From positions 10,522 through 45,459 of the forward strand of contig PEWX01000071.1 in NCBI GenBank assembly GCA_002779995.1: a DNA stretch of 34,938 bases, in the 5' to 3' direction. Below the pieces are notes generated by a model, which did not search any database, had not been told where the DNA came from, and saw only the letters and a program-made list of their open reading frames with translations. Shown here in pieces: positions 1 to 8,060 of this stretch (position 1 is its first letter; the number at the start of each line of letters is the position of its first letter). Origin of the DNA: Piscirickettsiaceae bacterium CG07_land_8_20_14_0_80_44_28 (GTDB lineage Bacteria; Pseudomonadota; Gammaproteobacteria; Thiomicrospirales; Thiomicrospiraceae). The translations under genes were made by a program, and so were the position numbers.

Positions 1-25
1 GATCAGCAATGAAACTAAATCCCCA

Positions 26-186
26 GTCATTGCGAGGAGCAAAGCGACGTGGCAATCCACCCCCACCCCCCTCGTCATTGCGAGGAGCAAAGCGACGTGG
101 CAATCTATATTTCAGGTGGTGCAGGACTCAAGATGGATTGCTTCGCCTCCGGCTCGCAATGACAGAGGGGGATGGCTTGCAATGAC
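26..186. repeat. REP-like palindromic repeat cluster
   Basis: Two nearly identical direct copies start with GTCATTGCGAGGAGCAAAGC and end with GTGGCAATC (26-58 and 74-105). A third unit is inverted (135-163: GGATTGCTTCGC ... GCTCGCAATGAC), and a decayed fourth lies at 171-186 (GGCTTGCAATGAC). Spacers are runs of C or G (CCCCCACCCCC, AGAGGGGG). The direct and inverted copies can fold into long hairpins. Similar GTCATTGCGAGG...GGCAATCC elements are familiar as dispersed intergenic REP-like repeats in many bacteria; the family name is not certain here. Confidence 0.75.
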
Positions 187-359
187 AGAGGGGGTGGGTT
201 CACGACTGCCGTTTCGTTATTGGCGGTTACTGTTCCTTTAAAGATAAGGCATATCTTTCCATTATGCGCCGGCCTTGACCGTTTAAATGGGCAGGTCTGT
301 TGTCGGTGTATCGTCTTGAAAAGTGCATTGCTCAGGGTTTTCGGTGTCTTCAGTTGAAT
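187..359. other. Intergenic stretch, no gene recognised
   Basis: Between the REP-like cluster and the terminator of the lipoprotein gene. The one plus-strand frame open through it begins inside the repeat cluster and gives a protein with no recognisable family. I see no RNA gene, promoter pair or further repeat. It could hold decayed sequence. Confidence 0.4.
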
Positions 360-388
360 AAAAAAACGGCCATAATTTCAGGCCGTTT
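360..388 (-). terminator. Rho-independent terminator of the ankyrin lipoprotein gene
   Basis: Read on the minus strand: AAACGGCC, a 9-nt loop, GGCCGTTT, then a T run continuing to position 360. The 8-bp perfect stem starts about 30 nt past the stop codon at 419, so it very likely ends that transcript. Confidence 0.85.
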
Positions 389-418
389 GTGTGAAGTATC
401 GAGGCATCGCTAATGCGT

Positions 419-1498
419 TTATGGATTTATTTTTTGCAGTAAAGCATTATCTGCATTTTTTTGTTGTCGTTCTTGAACCTTGACCAATGCATTAATCATT
501 GGCGTATTTTGATCTTGAATTGCTTGCATTAACGGTGTCCAATGATTGAAAGTGCCAAGGCCGGCATCTGCTTTTGCATTGAGTCGCGCCACAAAAACGT
601 CCGGACGATTATTTTTCACGGACATTAATAAAGGCGAATCCCCTTTGGCTGTGCGCAAATTAACATCCGCGCCATGATCAATCAAAATTTGTGCAATATC
701 CGCATAATCCTGTTGGGGGTTTTTGGGGTCGTGAACTGTGTAATGCAACGCTGACAAACCCTTCCGATCTGTCTCATTCGGGTTCGCACCAGCTTTTAGC
801 AATGCCTTTACCATGTCAATACGATAATCATAAGTGGCTTGCATCAAAGGGGTTCTGCCATCAGCTCTGCCAATGTTCGGGTTGGCTTTGGCAGCCAATA
901 ATGTATTAAAAACGTCTATTCGATTGTTAACAACCGTTAAATATAAAGGGGTCACCCCGTCTTGTCGTGTTTGGTTCACAAAAGCGCCGTGATCGATGAG
1001 CAATTGTGCAATCTCGACATAACGCTTTTGCTGATTGCGAAGGGGTTTCGAGGTTAAATGAAGTGCTGTCCAACCTTGCGGAGTTGGGGTGTTAGGGTTG
1101 GCGTCGGCGGCTAATAATTGTTTTACCATGTCGGTTTGGTGTATATCCACTGCCTTCATTAATGGTGTCCAGCCCTGTTTATTGGCGGTATCGACCGATG
1201 CGCCTTTTTCAATTAAGGCTTTTAGAACTTCTGGGTTTTGATAATCAACTGCTAACAAAATACCGGTATGACCGAAGGTATCTTGCACATTTAATGCTTC
1301 ACCTTTTTGAATATAATTTAAAGCAGTTTGGGTGTCGCCTGTTTTGATGGCATGAAAAAACTGCCGGGCTTCATCGCTGAGCTTCACAGCCGGCGCTGAT
1401 TGGCTTGGATTTGAAAGGGGTTTTTTGGAAGGCGCTTGGCTACAAGCAACCAGCGTTAATGCACAACAAGTAAGTGTGATGAATTTAAAAGCGTTCAT
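419..1498 (-). CDS. Ankyrin-repeat lipoprotein
   Basis: An exported lipoprotein built almost wholly of ankyrin repeats, probably a protein-binding scaffold in the periplasm or at a membrane. The N-terminus is a signal peptide ending in the lipobox L-V-A-C (Cys19 from this start). About nine ankyrin units follow, with the usual G-x-TPL-x-A and LL-x-x-GA-x-x-N signatures. Three consecutive units (33+39+33 residues) form a 105-residue block that is repeated once. An in-frame ATG six codons upstream (1516) is possible, but it adds a glutamate-containing stretch before the hydrophobic core; the ATG at 1498 gives a cleaner lipoprotein signal. A terminator follows at 360-388. The binding partner is unknown. 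The ankyrin and lipoprotein assignments are firm; the role is not. Confidence 0.85.
   Translation of the reverse strand: MNAFKFITLTCCALTLVACSQAPSKKPLSNPSQSAPAVKLSDEARQFFHAIKTGDTQTALNYIQKGEALNVQDTFGHTGILLAVDYQNPEVLKALIEKGASVDTANKQGWTPLMKAVDIHQTDMVKQLLAADANPNTPTPQGWTALHLTSKPLRNQQKRYVEIAQLLIDHGAFVNQTRQDGVTPLYLTVVNNRIDVFNTLLAAKANPNIGRADGRTPLMQATYDYRIDMVKALLKAGANPNETDRKGLSALHYTVHDPKNPQQDYADIAQILIDHGADVNLRTAKGDSPLLMSVKNNRPDVFVARLNAKADAGLGTFNHWTPLMQAIQDQNTPMINALVKVQERQQKNADNALLQKINP
548..1177 (-). repeat. Internal duplication of a three-ankyrin block
   Basis: Coding positions 863-1177 and 548-862 each encode 105 residues in the order 33+39+33. The middle unit of both copies carries the same 6-residue expansion. 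By hand alignment about 51 of 105 residues match. The ankyrin after the second block again resembles the first unit (WTPLMQA), as if a third copy had begun. Confidence 0.75.
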
Positions 1499-1655
1499 AG
1501 TGACTTTAGATTCCATAGTTTAGTTCGAAAATAGCTTTTTAGAGACCTTTGCATTCTACTCATGCAAGGCCTCAAATGTTGATTGATACGACTGCGCACA
1601 AAAGGAAAATATACATCGATAAGCTGAATAGAGGCTTAATAGCCCAGAAAAATAG

Positions 1656-1665
1656 CCAGGCCTGG
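1656..1665. repeat. CCAGGCCTGG palindrome, copy 1 (intergenic)
   Basis: The only exact copy outside a gene, between the aminotransferase stop and the lipoprotein start. Its symmetry extends to GCCAGGCCTGGC, and A/T runs flank both sides (AAAAATAG ... CCATTTTT). Read on the minus strand, the short stem plus TATTTTT might also act as a weak terminator for the aminotransferase gene. Confidence 0.8.
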
Positions 1666-1696
1666 CCATTTTTGCTGATTAAAAAGAGGGGGGTGT

Positions 1697-2881
1697 TTAT
1701 TTTGTGTTGATAAATTGGTCAATCCGATCTAAAGCCTTAGCCAAGTTTTCCATACTGGTGGCAAAAGAAATACGCAAGTGTCCTGCTGCACCAAATCCAG
1801 AACCGGGCACCGCTGCGACATCGACACTTTCTAAAATGGCAGTGGCAAAATCTGCGTCCTGATCAAATCCCTTTTGCTTCATGGCATCTTTAACATCCAT
1901 AAAGGCATAGAATGCCCCCGCTGCGGGTAAACATTTAAACCCTGAAATGGCATTGACTCGCTTTACCACAAACTCATGGCGTTTTTTGAATTCAGTCAAC
2001 ATGGTTTGAATACAGTCTTGAGGGCCATTTAAGGCTTCTACCGCAGCCGCTTGCGAAATAGAGCAGGGATTTGAGGTGCTTTGAGATTGAACTTTTCGCA
2101 TGGCAGTAATTAAGTCTTTGGGTCCCCCTGCATAGCCAATGCGCCAGCCGGTCATCGAATAAGCTTTAGATACGCCATTCATGACAACCGTGCGGTCTTT
2201 TAACTCAGGACAGACTTCAAGAATATTGGTGAAGGGCGTGTCATTCAGCAGGATATGTTCATACATATCATCAGAGGCAATGATTATGTTGGGATACTGT
2301 AACAGTATTTCGGCCAATGCCTGTAATTCGTTGGCGGTATAAATAGCGCCAGTGGGGTTGGATGGACTGTTGATCACTACCATTTTGGTTTTGTCGGTAA
2401 TGGTCGCTTTCAGTTGAGAAGCGGTGATTTTGAATTGTTGTTCAATGTCCGTTTCAATGATAACCGGAACGCCGCCCGCCAGTAAGGCCATGTCAGGGTA
2501 AGAAACCCAGTAAGGCGCAGGGATAATCACTTCATCCCCGTCGTTTAACAAGCCTTGGCAAAGGTTAAAGAAACTTTGTTTACCCCCGGAGGAAACCAAA
2601 ATTTCATTACTTTGAAAGTTCAGGTGGTTGTCACGTTTGAACTTCTCAATAATCGCCGATTTCAATTCTGGTGTGCCGTCAACCGCAGTATAGCGGGTTT
2701 GTCCAGCGTTAATGGCCGCAATACCAGCCGCCTTGATATGATTCGGTGTGTCAAAGTCAGGTTCACCGGCACCTAGGCTAATAATGTCTTTTCCTGCCCG
2801 TTTCAATTCGGCTGCTTTGGCGGAAATAACAAGGGTTAAAGAAGGTTGGACACGATTAACACGATTTGACAATCTAGACAT
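1697..2881 (-). CDS. aspC: Class I PLP-dependent aspartate aminotransferase
   Basis: Cytosolic PLP enzyme predicted to interconvert aspartate/2-oxoglutarate and oxaloacetate/glutamate. The full-length 394-aa protein shows the fold-type I landmarks: substrate-loop motif GAGEPDFDTP near residue 38, NSPSNPTGA (171-179), the D205/Y207 cofactor contacts in ASDDMYEH, and the Schiff-base lysine K239 in SKAYSMTGWRIGY followed by the phosphate-binding Arg. A C-terminal Arg in GHLRISFA would bind the substrate carboxylate. The sequence resembles the subgroup typified by Thermus rather than the E. coli AspC type, so related amino or keto acid specificities (for example prephenate) cannot be excluded. 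Transcribed divergently from uvrB. The gene symbol is a functional guess. Confidence 0.85.
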   Translation of the reverse strand: MSRLSNRVNRVQPSLTLVISAKAAELKRAGKDIISLGAGEPDFDTPNHIKAAGIAAINAGQTRYTAVDGTPELKSAIIEKFKRDNHLNFQSNEILVSSGGKQSFFNLCQGLLNDGDEVIIPAPYWVSYPDMALLAGGVPVIIETDIEQQFKITASQLKATITDKTKMVVINSPSNPTGAIYTANELQALAEILLQYPNIIIASDDMYEHILLNDTPFTNILEVCPELKDRTVVMNGVSKAYSMTGWRIGYAGGPKDLITAMRKVQSQSTSNPCSISQAAAVEALNGPQDCIQTMLTEFKKRHEFVVKRVNAISGFKCLPAAGAFYAFMDVKDAMKQKGFDQDADFATAILESVDVAAVPGSGFGAAGHLRISFATSMENLAKALDRIDQFINTK

Positions 2882-3110
2882 GGGCGTAGGATCTCATCAA
2901 TAGTAAATGGGTGTCATGAACCGGAGACTCAGCCGCTTAAAAATAAAGCGCTTATAAGGTTTCGTACAGTGACACGCTCAGGTAAAATATAGGGTTCATT
3001 TTACAACCAAATGAATTTCTTTTTAAGACAAAATTTTTAATTGAAGGGTCATTTGTTATTTGGGTTTGAAAGATGTTCGATAAAGGGTAAAAAAGGACTT
3101 TCCACTCATT

Positions 3111-5156
3111 ATGGCCAAAGCATTTCAAATTGAATCTAACTATCAGCCTGCAGGAGATCAACCGACGGCTATCGCTGAGTTGGTAACAGGACTTGAGGAT
3201 GGTGAAGCCTTTCAAACTTTATTAGGGGTTACCGGTTCCGGAAAAACCTTTACCATGGCCAATGTCATCGCTCAGGTGCAACGCCCAACGATTATTTTGG
3301 CGCATAATAAAACCTTAGCAGCCCAACTCTATGGCGAAATGAAGAGTTTTTTCCCGCATAATGCGGTTGAATATTTTGTGTCTTACTATGATTACTATCA
3401 GCCCGAAGCCTATGTCCCCGCATCGGACACTTATATCGCCAAAGATTCATCCGTTAATGAACAAATTGAACAATTACGCTTATCTGCAACCAAAGCACTA
3501 TTGGAAAGGTCGGATGTGGTTTTGATTGCAACCGTCTCTGCCATTTATGGGTTGGGGGATCCTGATCAGTATTTAAAAATGATTTTGCAATTGCGTTTGG
3601 GCGATAAGCTGTCGCGACAAATGATTTTAGAAAAATTGGCGACCATGCAATATACCCGTAATGATATGGAGCTTTGGCGAGGCTGTTTTCGGGTGAGAGG
3701 GGATGTCATTGATGTGTTCCCCGCAGAAGCTGAAGAGTATGCGGTGCGTATAGAGTTGTTTGATGATGAAGTGGATGCTTTAGCCTGGTTTGATCCCCTG
3801 ACGGGAGAGGTGTTAACCCGTCCGACCCGGGTGACGGTTTATCCCAAGTCACATTACGTGACGCCAAAAGAGCGGGTCTTAGAAGCCATTGAAAAAATCA
3901 AGGTGGAATTGAAAGACCGTTTGGCAGACTTGCGAGAAAATCATAAATTGGTTGAGGCGCAGCGCTTGGAGGAACGAACTCGGCTGGATATTGAGATGAT
4001 GACGGAACTGGGGTATTGCTCAGGTATTGAAAATTATTCTCGGTATTTGTCCGGGCGGGCAGAAGGTGAATCGCCACCAACCTTATTGGATTACCTACCT
4101 GCAAATGCGTTAATGTTTATCGATGAAAGTCATGCCACCATTCCTCAGATAGGGGGCATGTATAAAGGGGATCGATCCCGTAAAGAAAATTTGGTGAATT
4201 TTGGATTTCGGTTACCCTCTGCTTTGGATAATCGTCCGATGCGTTTTGATGAGTTTGAACAGATTTTGCCACAAACGATTTTCGTGTCAGCAACCCCATC
4301 AACTTATGAAGCGGAGCATCAATCGAAGGTGGTTGAGCAGGTTGTGCGACCGACGGGGTTGTTAGACCCCGAAATTGAAGTCCGCCCCGCGTTAACCCAA
4401 GTGGATGATTTGCTGGGTGAGATTCGTTTGAGAGTGAATGCAGAAGCGCGGGTTTTGGTCACCACTTTGACCAAACGTATGGCAGAAAATTTAACGGAAT
4501 ATCTGGAAGAGCACCAAGTGCGGGTGCGTTATTTACACTCAGATATTGATACAGTGGAACGGATCGAAATCATCCGTGATTTACGGTTGGGTGAGTTTGA
4601 TGTGTTGGTGGGGATTAACTTATTGCGAGAAGGTTTGGATATCCCGGAAGTATCCTTGGTGGCTATTTTAGATGCCGACAAAGAGGGGTTTTTACGCTCT
4701 GAGCGATCTTTAATTCAAACCATTGGTCGGGCAGCGAGAAATGTGGCGGGTAAGGCCATATTGTATGCCGATAAAATCACGGTTTCGATGCAAAAAGCCA
4801 TAGATGAAACGCAACGTCGCCGCACCAAACAGATTGAGCATAATCTTGCACAAGGCATTACCCCGCAAAAATTAAATAAAAAAATTACCGATATTTTAGA
4901 AGATTCACCCTATGCATCAAAGCCGGGTGCCTCTGCTGCTCAATTAAAGGCGGCTGAAATAGAAGGGCACTATGATGATCAGAGTGTCTCTCCTGTGAAA
5001 CGAATGACCCCCGCACAGCTTGCTTCTCAGATTAAACAGATGGAAAAACAAATGTTTAAAGCGGCAAAGGATTTGGACTTTGAAAAGGCCGCAGAACTGC
5101 GTGATCAATTAAAGTCGATGAAATCTTCACTGGTTGGAATCGGGGATTTGCGATAA
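3111..5156 (+). CDS. uvrB: UvrABC excinuclease subunit B
   Basis: Damage-verification helicase of nucleotide excision repair; it takes the lesion from UvrA and positions UvrC. At 681 aa it has the usual length. Visible landmarks are Walker A GVTGSGKT (39-46), the beta-hairpin segment [12 protein letters not shown] that clamps DNA, helicase motif II DESHAT (338-343), the ARNVAGKAI region of motif VI, and a C-terminal UVR domain ([16 protein letters not shown]) that contacts UvrC. The start MAKAFQ followed by YQPAGDQP matches the family N-terminus; an AAGGA-type ribosome site lies upstream. I found no clear LexA box of the E. coli type in the 229-bp divergent region, so SOS control is not evident. 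Confidence 0.97.
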   Translation: MAKAFQIESNYQPAGDQPTAIAELVTGLEDGEAFQTLLGVTGSGKTFTMANVIAQVQRPTIILAHNKTLAAQLYGEMKSFFPHNAVEYFVSYYDYYQPEAYVPASDTYIAKDSSVNEQIEQLRLSATKALLERSDVVLIATVSAIYGLGDPDQYLKMILQLRLGDKLSRQMILEKLATMQYTRNDMELWRGCFRVRGDVIDVFPAEAEEYAVRIELFDDEVDALAWFDPLTGEVLTRPTRVTVYPKSHYVTPKERVLEAIEKIKVELKDRLADLRENHKLVEAQRLEERTRLDIEMMTELGYCSGIENYSRYLSGRAEGESPPTLLDYLPANALMFIDESHATIPQIGGMYKGDRSRKENLVNFGFRLPSALDNRPMRFDEFEQILPQTIFVSATPSTYEAEHQSKVVEQVVRPTGLLDPEIEVRPALTQVDDLLGEIRLRVNAEARVLVTTLTKRMAENLTEYLEEHQVRVRYLHSDIDTVERIEIIRDLRLGEFDVLVGINLLREGLDIPEVSLVAILDADKEGFLRSERSLIQTIGRAARNVAGKAILYADKITVSMQKAIDETQRRRTKQIEHNLAQGITPQKLNKKITDILEDSPYASKPGASAAQLKAAEIEGHYDDQSVSPVKRMTPAQLASQIKQMEKQMFKAAKDLDFEKAAELRDQLKSMKSSLVGIGDLR

Positions 5157-5230
5157 GATAGCGCTTTATTTTGAACGGAATAACGAGCGGTGCCCGAGCA
5201 ATAATGATTGAATCTACGAAGGTTGAGTGA

Positions 5231-6064
5231 ATGTTGGTAAAAGGCGGGATGATGAAACTAGGCTGGCAAGTGATAGAAAAGTCAGCTTGGGTTGGTTTGA
5301 TGGCGGTGTTTTCGCTGTCGTCAGTGCAGGCGAATCCAGATTCAACGCTACAACAAACCTTGCAAAAAGCTGAAGCTGCGATGCAGCAGCAAGATTTTAA
5401 AACCACCATTGATTTATTAAGCCCTTTGCACCAGGCGAATCCGACCAACTTAACCATCGGCAATAATTTGGCAGTTGCCTATATTCGTCAACAGAATTAT
5501 CAGCAGGCGCAGCAGGTGTTGGAAACCCTGCTCAATAAATTGCCAAAAATCGCAACCTTGCGTCAAAATTTGCAGCAAATCTACGCTTACCAAGCCCAGT
5601 TGGCTTATCAAGACGTGTTTCATTCTAGAGAGGTTGAGCAGCCAAAAGGGCAATGGATTTTATCAGCAGATATTGAAGTCGACCCAGATGAAGTGGTGGC
5701 TTTAAAGCAGGTAGAATTTGATATTGCTGAGGTGACGCAGCAGCTTGAAGCTTGGCGAACCGCTTGGTCAGCTCAAAATCTTCGGACATATCTGGCCAGT
5801 TATCAGTCGGATTATTATGCTGAAGACTTCAAAAATCGCCAGGCCTGGGAACAAAATCGCCAAGCCAGCGTGACAGGACCAAGCTTTATTCGTGTTCAAC
5901 TGGAAGATATTACTGTGGTTCCTATCGCTAAAAATGTGATTCAGGTTGGTTTTTGGCAATCCTATGAATCTAATCGATTTAAAGATAGGGTTCGCAAAAA
6001 ATTACTTTGGCAAAAATCCCCGCAAGGCTGGAAAATTATGCAGGAAGCAGTGATTTATGAATAG
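5231..6064 (+). CDS. Exported TPR protein with C-terminal NTF2-like domain
   Basis: Probably a periplasmic partner of the L,D-transpeptidase encoded next to it. A signal peptide (hydrophobic core then VQA-NP near residue 35) precedes two or three tetratricopeptide repeats (NNLAVAYIRQQNYQQAQQVLETLL) that would bind protein. The last 100 residues (from about 175) form an alpha+beta module of the NTF2/SnoaL type, often found beside L,D-transpeptidases (W-x-x-AW-S-x-x-x-x-x-YLASY ... KLLWQKSPQGWKI). The downstream gene overlaps by 8 nt, so the two are translationally coupled. Two further in-frame ATGs at 5249 and 5252 follow a GGCGGG stretch, so the true start could be six or seven codons later. 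The function is inferred from architecture and context. Confidence 0.75.
   Translation: MLVKGGMMKLGWQVIEKSAWVGLMAVFSLSSVQANPDSTLQQTLQKAEAAMQQQDFKTTIDLLSPLHQANPTNLTIGNNLAVAYIRQQNYQQAQQVLETLLNKLPKIATLRQNLQQIYAYQAQLAYQDVFHSREVEQPKGQWILSADIEVDPDEVVALKQVEFDIAEVTQQLEAWRTAWSAQNLRTYLASYQSDYYAEDFKNRQAWEQNRQASVTGPSFIRVQLEDITVVPIAKNVIQVGFWQSYESNRFKDRVRKKLLWQKSPQGWKIMQEAVIYE
5839..5848. repeat. CCAGGCCTGG palindrome, copy 2
   Basis: Lies in the TPR protein gene and is read as CAG-GCC-TGG (Gln-Ala-Trp). The upstream flank is AAAAATCG. Confidence 0.8.
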
Positions 6065-7169
6065 CTGGCTTCAAAAACCCCTTCACAAGCTAATAATGCT
6101 TTGGCTTTGCTGTTTGCCGATGCCTCTATTGGCAGACGCTTCGGATGCTGTTGCGACAGAGAAGCAATTGATTAGTGGGCTTCAGGCCATTCAATCTTTT
6201 GCATTTGATCGTGGGTTGGATGACTTTGAAAGTTTGTCTAAACAGCTTCCACGTTATCAGCTAGCGAAGATGCTTAAAGGGGACTTGTACGCCATTAAAG
6301 CCGGACGACTGGATTTGTTGCAGCGGGTTCATACCCAACCTAACGCTCAGGCGTTATTAATGGAAGCAAAAGTTCGGTGGCAGGGTCATCAGCATGCTGA
6401 ATCGAATCGAGGAGATTGGCAAAGCATACTGGCACAATATGTTTTGAAAACGAGCCAAGAGCAGCATTTATTGATTGTGGATACCCTCGCACATCGAATT
6501 TATATTTATCAATCGGTTGAAAATGGCTATCAAGAGGTAGCCAATTTTTATGTCACCTTGGGGCAGAAAGGCATTGGTAAACAATCTCGGGGCGATATGA
6601 AAACGCCGATTGGTATTTATCGAATTGAAAAAAATTTGGCGGATGAACAATTGCCGGAATTGTATGGAGTCGGTGCCTTGACCTTAGATTATCCCAATAG
6701 TTGGGATAAACAAAAAGGGCGGACGGGTTCCGGTATTTGGTTGCATGGTACGCCAAGATCGACTTACAGTCGGGCGCCCTTGGCCAGTCGTGGCTGCGTG
6801 GTTTTAAATAATTCGGCGATGCAGGCGTTGCTGCGTCAATATCGTTTACCGCCAGCAACACCGGTGATTATTAGCCGGGGGCTGACCAACTCAGGCCTCA
6901 GAGATGAGGGCGAAAAAACGGCCGTGCTGTCGCAAATTAATCAATGGTTGAGAACACAACAAACCTATCAAGTTGACTGGCAAAAAGTAAGTGTCTATCG
7001 CTATCCGGGAGAAGCGGAGCTATATTATGTCAGCTTTGTCACTGACAACGGACAATGGGTTGAGCAATATTGGCAACGTCAATCAGGACAACAAGTTGCT
7101 TGGCAATTAATTCATGAATCCGTTCAGCCATCTCAGCAAACCATTCAATTATTGAGCGCATCCCTTTAA
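6057..7169 (+). CDS. L,D-transpeptidase (YkuD family), exported
   Basis: Predicted periplasmic enzyme making 3-3 peptidoglycan crosslinks or anchoring proteins to the wall. After a signal peptide (core LIMLWLCCLPMPLLADA) and a helical region, the YkuD domain spans about 135-260: LLIVDTLAHRIYIY, GDMKTPIGIYRI, and the catalytic HGTP ... SRGC motif with H230 and nucleophile C247. The C-terminal 80 residues resemble the NTF2-like module at the end of the upstream protein. The start ATG lies inside the end of the upstream gene with an AGGAAG site before it. The domain is certain; whether it crosslinks, anchors or edits is not. Confidence 0.88.
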   Translation: MNSWLQKPLHKLIMLWLCCLPMPLLADASDAVATEKQLISGLQAIQSFAFDRGLDDFESLSKQLPRYQLAKMLKGDLYAIKAGRLDLLQRVHTQPNAQALLMEAKVRWQGHQHAESNRGDWQSILAQYVLKTSQEQHLLIVDTLAHRIYIYQSVENGYQEVANFYVTLGQKGIGKQSRGDMKTPIGIYRIEKNLADEQLPELYGVGALTLDYPNSWDKQKGRTGSGIWLHGTPRSTYSRAPLASRGCVVLNNSAMQALLRQYRLPPATPVIISRGLTNSGLRDEGEKTAVLSQINQWLRTQQTYQVDWQKVSVYRYPGEAELYYVSFVTDNGQWVEQYWQRQSGQQVAWQLIHESVQPSQQTIQLLSASL

Positions 7170-7181
7170 AAAACCTAAAGT

Positions 7182-8060
7182 CTAATCCGGTTCGCCAATC
7201 TTGGTTTCTACCCAGTTTTCGATATCTTTAAGCATAATTTGAATTTCTTGAGCAGAAGGCATGGTGCCAGCTGATCTGAGCTCTAAAGTGAGCACGGGAA
7301 TATTTAAATACTCCCCGGCATAGCGCCCCAAAGAACCTGGATAGGTTCCGAGGGCACGATGACGAAGGTGGCCGATTTTGTTCGGTAGGGCATGTTCCGG
7401 GCCATCATAATCTAGCAGTCCATAGGGGGCGTGGAGCGAAATAATGGCATGGGGGTGGAAACGTTCTATCAGTTGAACCAGCCACTGGGTTTCCGGTTCG
7501 CTATTGGCGTTTTCTCCGGGAAATCGTCTCGGGTTTTTGCCTGTGTGGGTTTGCCAGGTTTTTAATGCCAAGCGGTTCCAGTCCGGAGAGGGGAAGTTGC
7601 GGTTTAAATCAACCGAGTTGGCATTGGTTCGGGTTGCAGGAGATTGAAATAATCCATCCGGGTTGGCTAAGGGTAAAAATAGCCAGTGATAATCTGTCAT
7701 GGTTGCAGGGTCTAATAGCGTTTTTAGCCAAATATAAGTAAGGCTAATGGCGGCATATTCATCGCCATGAATGCCGCCAATAAATAAAATACGTCCCTTT
7801 GGTGGAAGCGTTTTGGGCTTAGGAATCACTTCCTTATAGGTTAAGAGTCGTTGCTCAACGCTTTGGTGTTTGAAGCTGGCATGAAGTTGAAGCGCCAAAC
7901 AGTCTTGGTGTTTAACGGTACGCAATTTTTTGGATAGGTCGTAACAAAATTGTTGTGTCATGTTGGTGAGACTGGGCGGAGCGGCTTGTAGCTGGCCGCT
8001 GCCAATAACCGCAAAAAGCAGCAAGAATCGCCAGGCCTGGGAGTTTTTGGTCATTTTCAC
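7182..8060 (-). CDS. M14 zinc carboxypeptidase, murein peptide amidase-like
   Basis: An exported metallopeptidase of the M14 family, close in layout to MpaA, which removes diaminopimelate from murein peptides during wall recycling. Zinc ligands are H98 and E101 in GGIHGDE and H210 in SLHAPYG; R154 in DLNRNFP would bind the substrate carboxylate and E260 in LTLELR is the catalytic glutamate. Unlike E. coli MpaA, which is cytoplasmic, this protein has a signal peptide (core FLLLFAVIG, cleavage near QAA-PP). The start is GTG at 8060, whose GTGA overlaps the pilU stop; an ATG two codons later (8054) is an alternative. It ends 12 nt from the convergent L,D-transpeptidase gene, so both neighbours act on the wall. 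Confidence 0.85.
   Translation of the reverse strand: MKMTKNSQAWRFLLLFAVIGSGQLQAAPPSLTNMTQQFCYDLSKKLRTVKHQDCLALQLHASFKHQSVEQRLLTYKEVIPKPKTLPPKGRILFIGGIHGDEYAAISLTYIWLKTLLDPATMTDYHWLFLPLANPDGLFQSPATRTNANSVDLNRNFPSPDWNRLALKTWQTHTGKNPRRFPGENANSEPETQWLVQLIERFHPHAIISLHAPYGLLDYDGPEHALPNKIGHLRHRALGTYPGSLGRYAGEYLNIPVLTLELRSAGTMPSAQEIQIMLKDIENWVETKIGEPD
8031..8040. repeat. CCAGGCCTGG palindrome, copy 3
   Basis: Lies within the signal-peptide coding part of the M14 peptidase gene and is read as Gln-Ala-Trp. The plus-strand left flank is AAGAATCG. Confidence 0.8.

Noticed and set aside
172-357. Plus-strand open frame of 61 codons
   Set aside because: It begins inside the REP-like cluster, has no ribosome site and its product resembles no family.
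1-418. CRISPR array from the repeated units at the left end
   Set aside because: Units are in mixed orientation with short G/C-run spacers of unequal length, unlike a CRISPR array; no cas gene is near.
2882-3110. LexA/SOS box before uvrB
   Set aside because: No CTGT-N8-ACAG pattern was found; CAG-containing fragments present there do not form the inverted pair.
2952-3215. Minus-strand frame of 87 codons across the uvrB start
   Set aside because: It runs antisense into uvrB and covers the divergent promoter region; no ribosome site or family resemblance.
5056-5463. Minus-strand frame of 135 codons over the uvrB end and the TPR gene
   Set aside because: It is antisense to two well-supported genes and has no recognisable domain.
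6553-6861. Minus-strand frame of 102 codons inside the L,D-transpeptidase gene
   Set aside because: A shadow of the catalytic-domain coding sequence; the sense frame has clear motifs.
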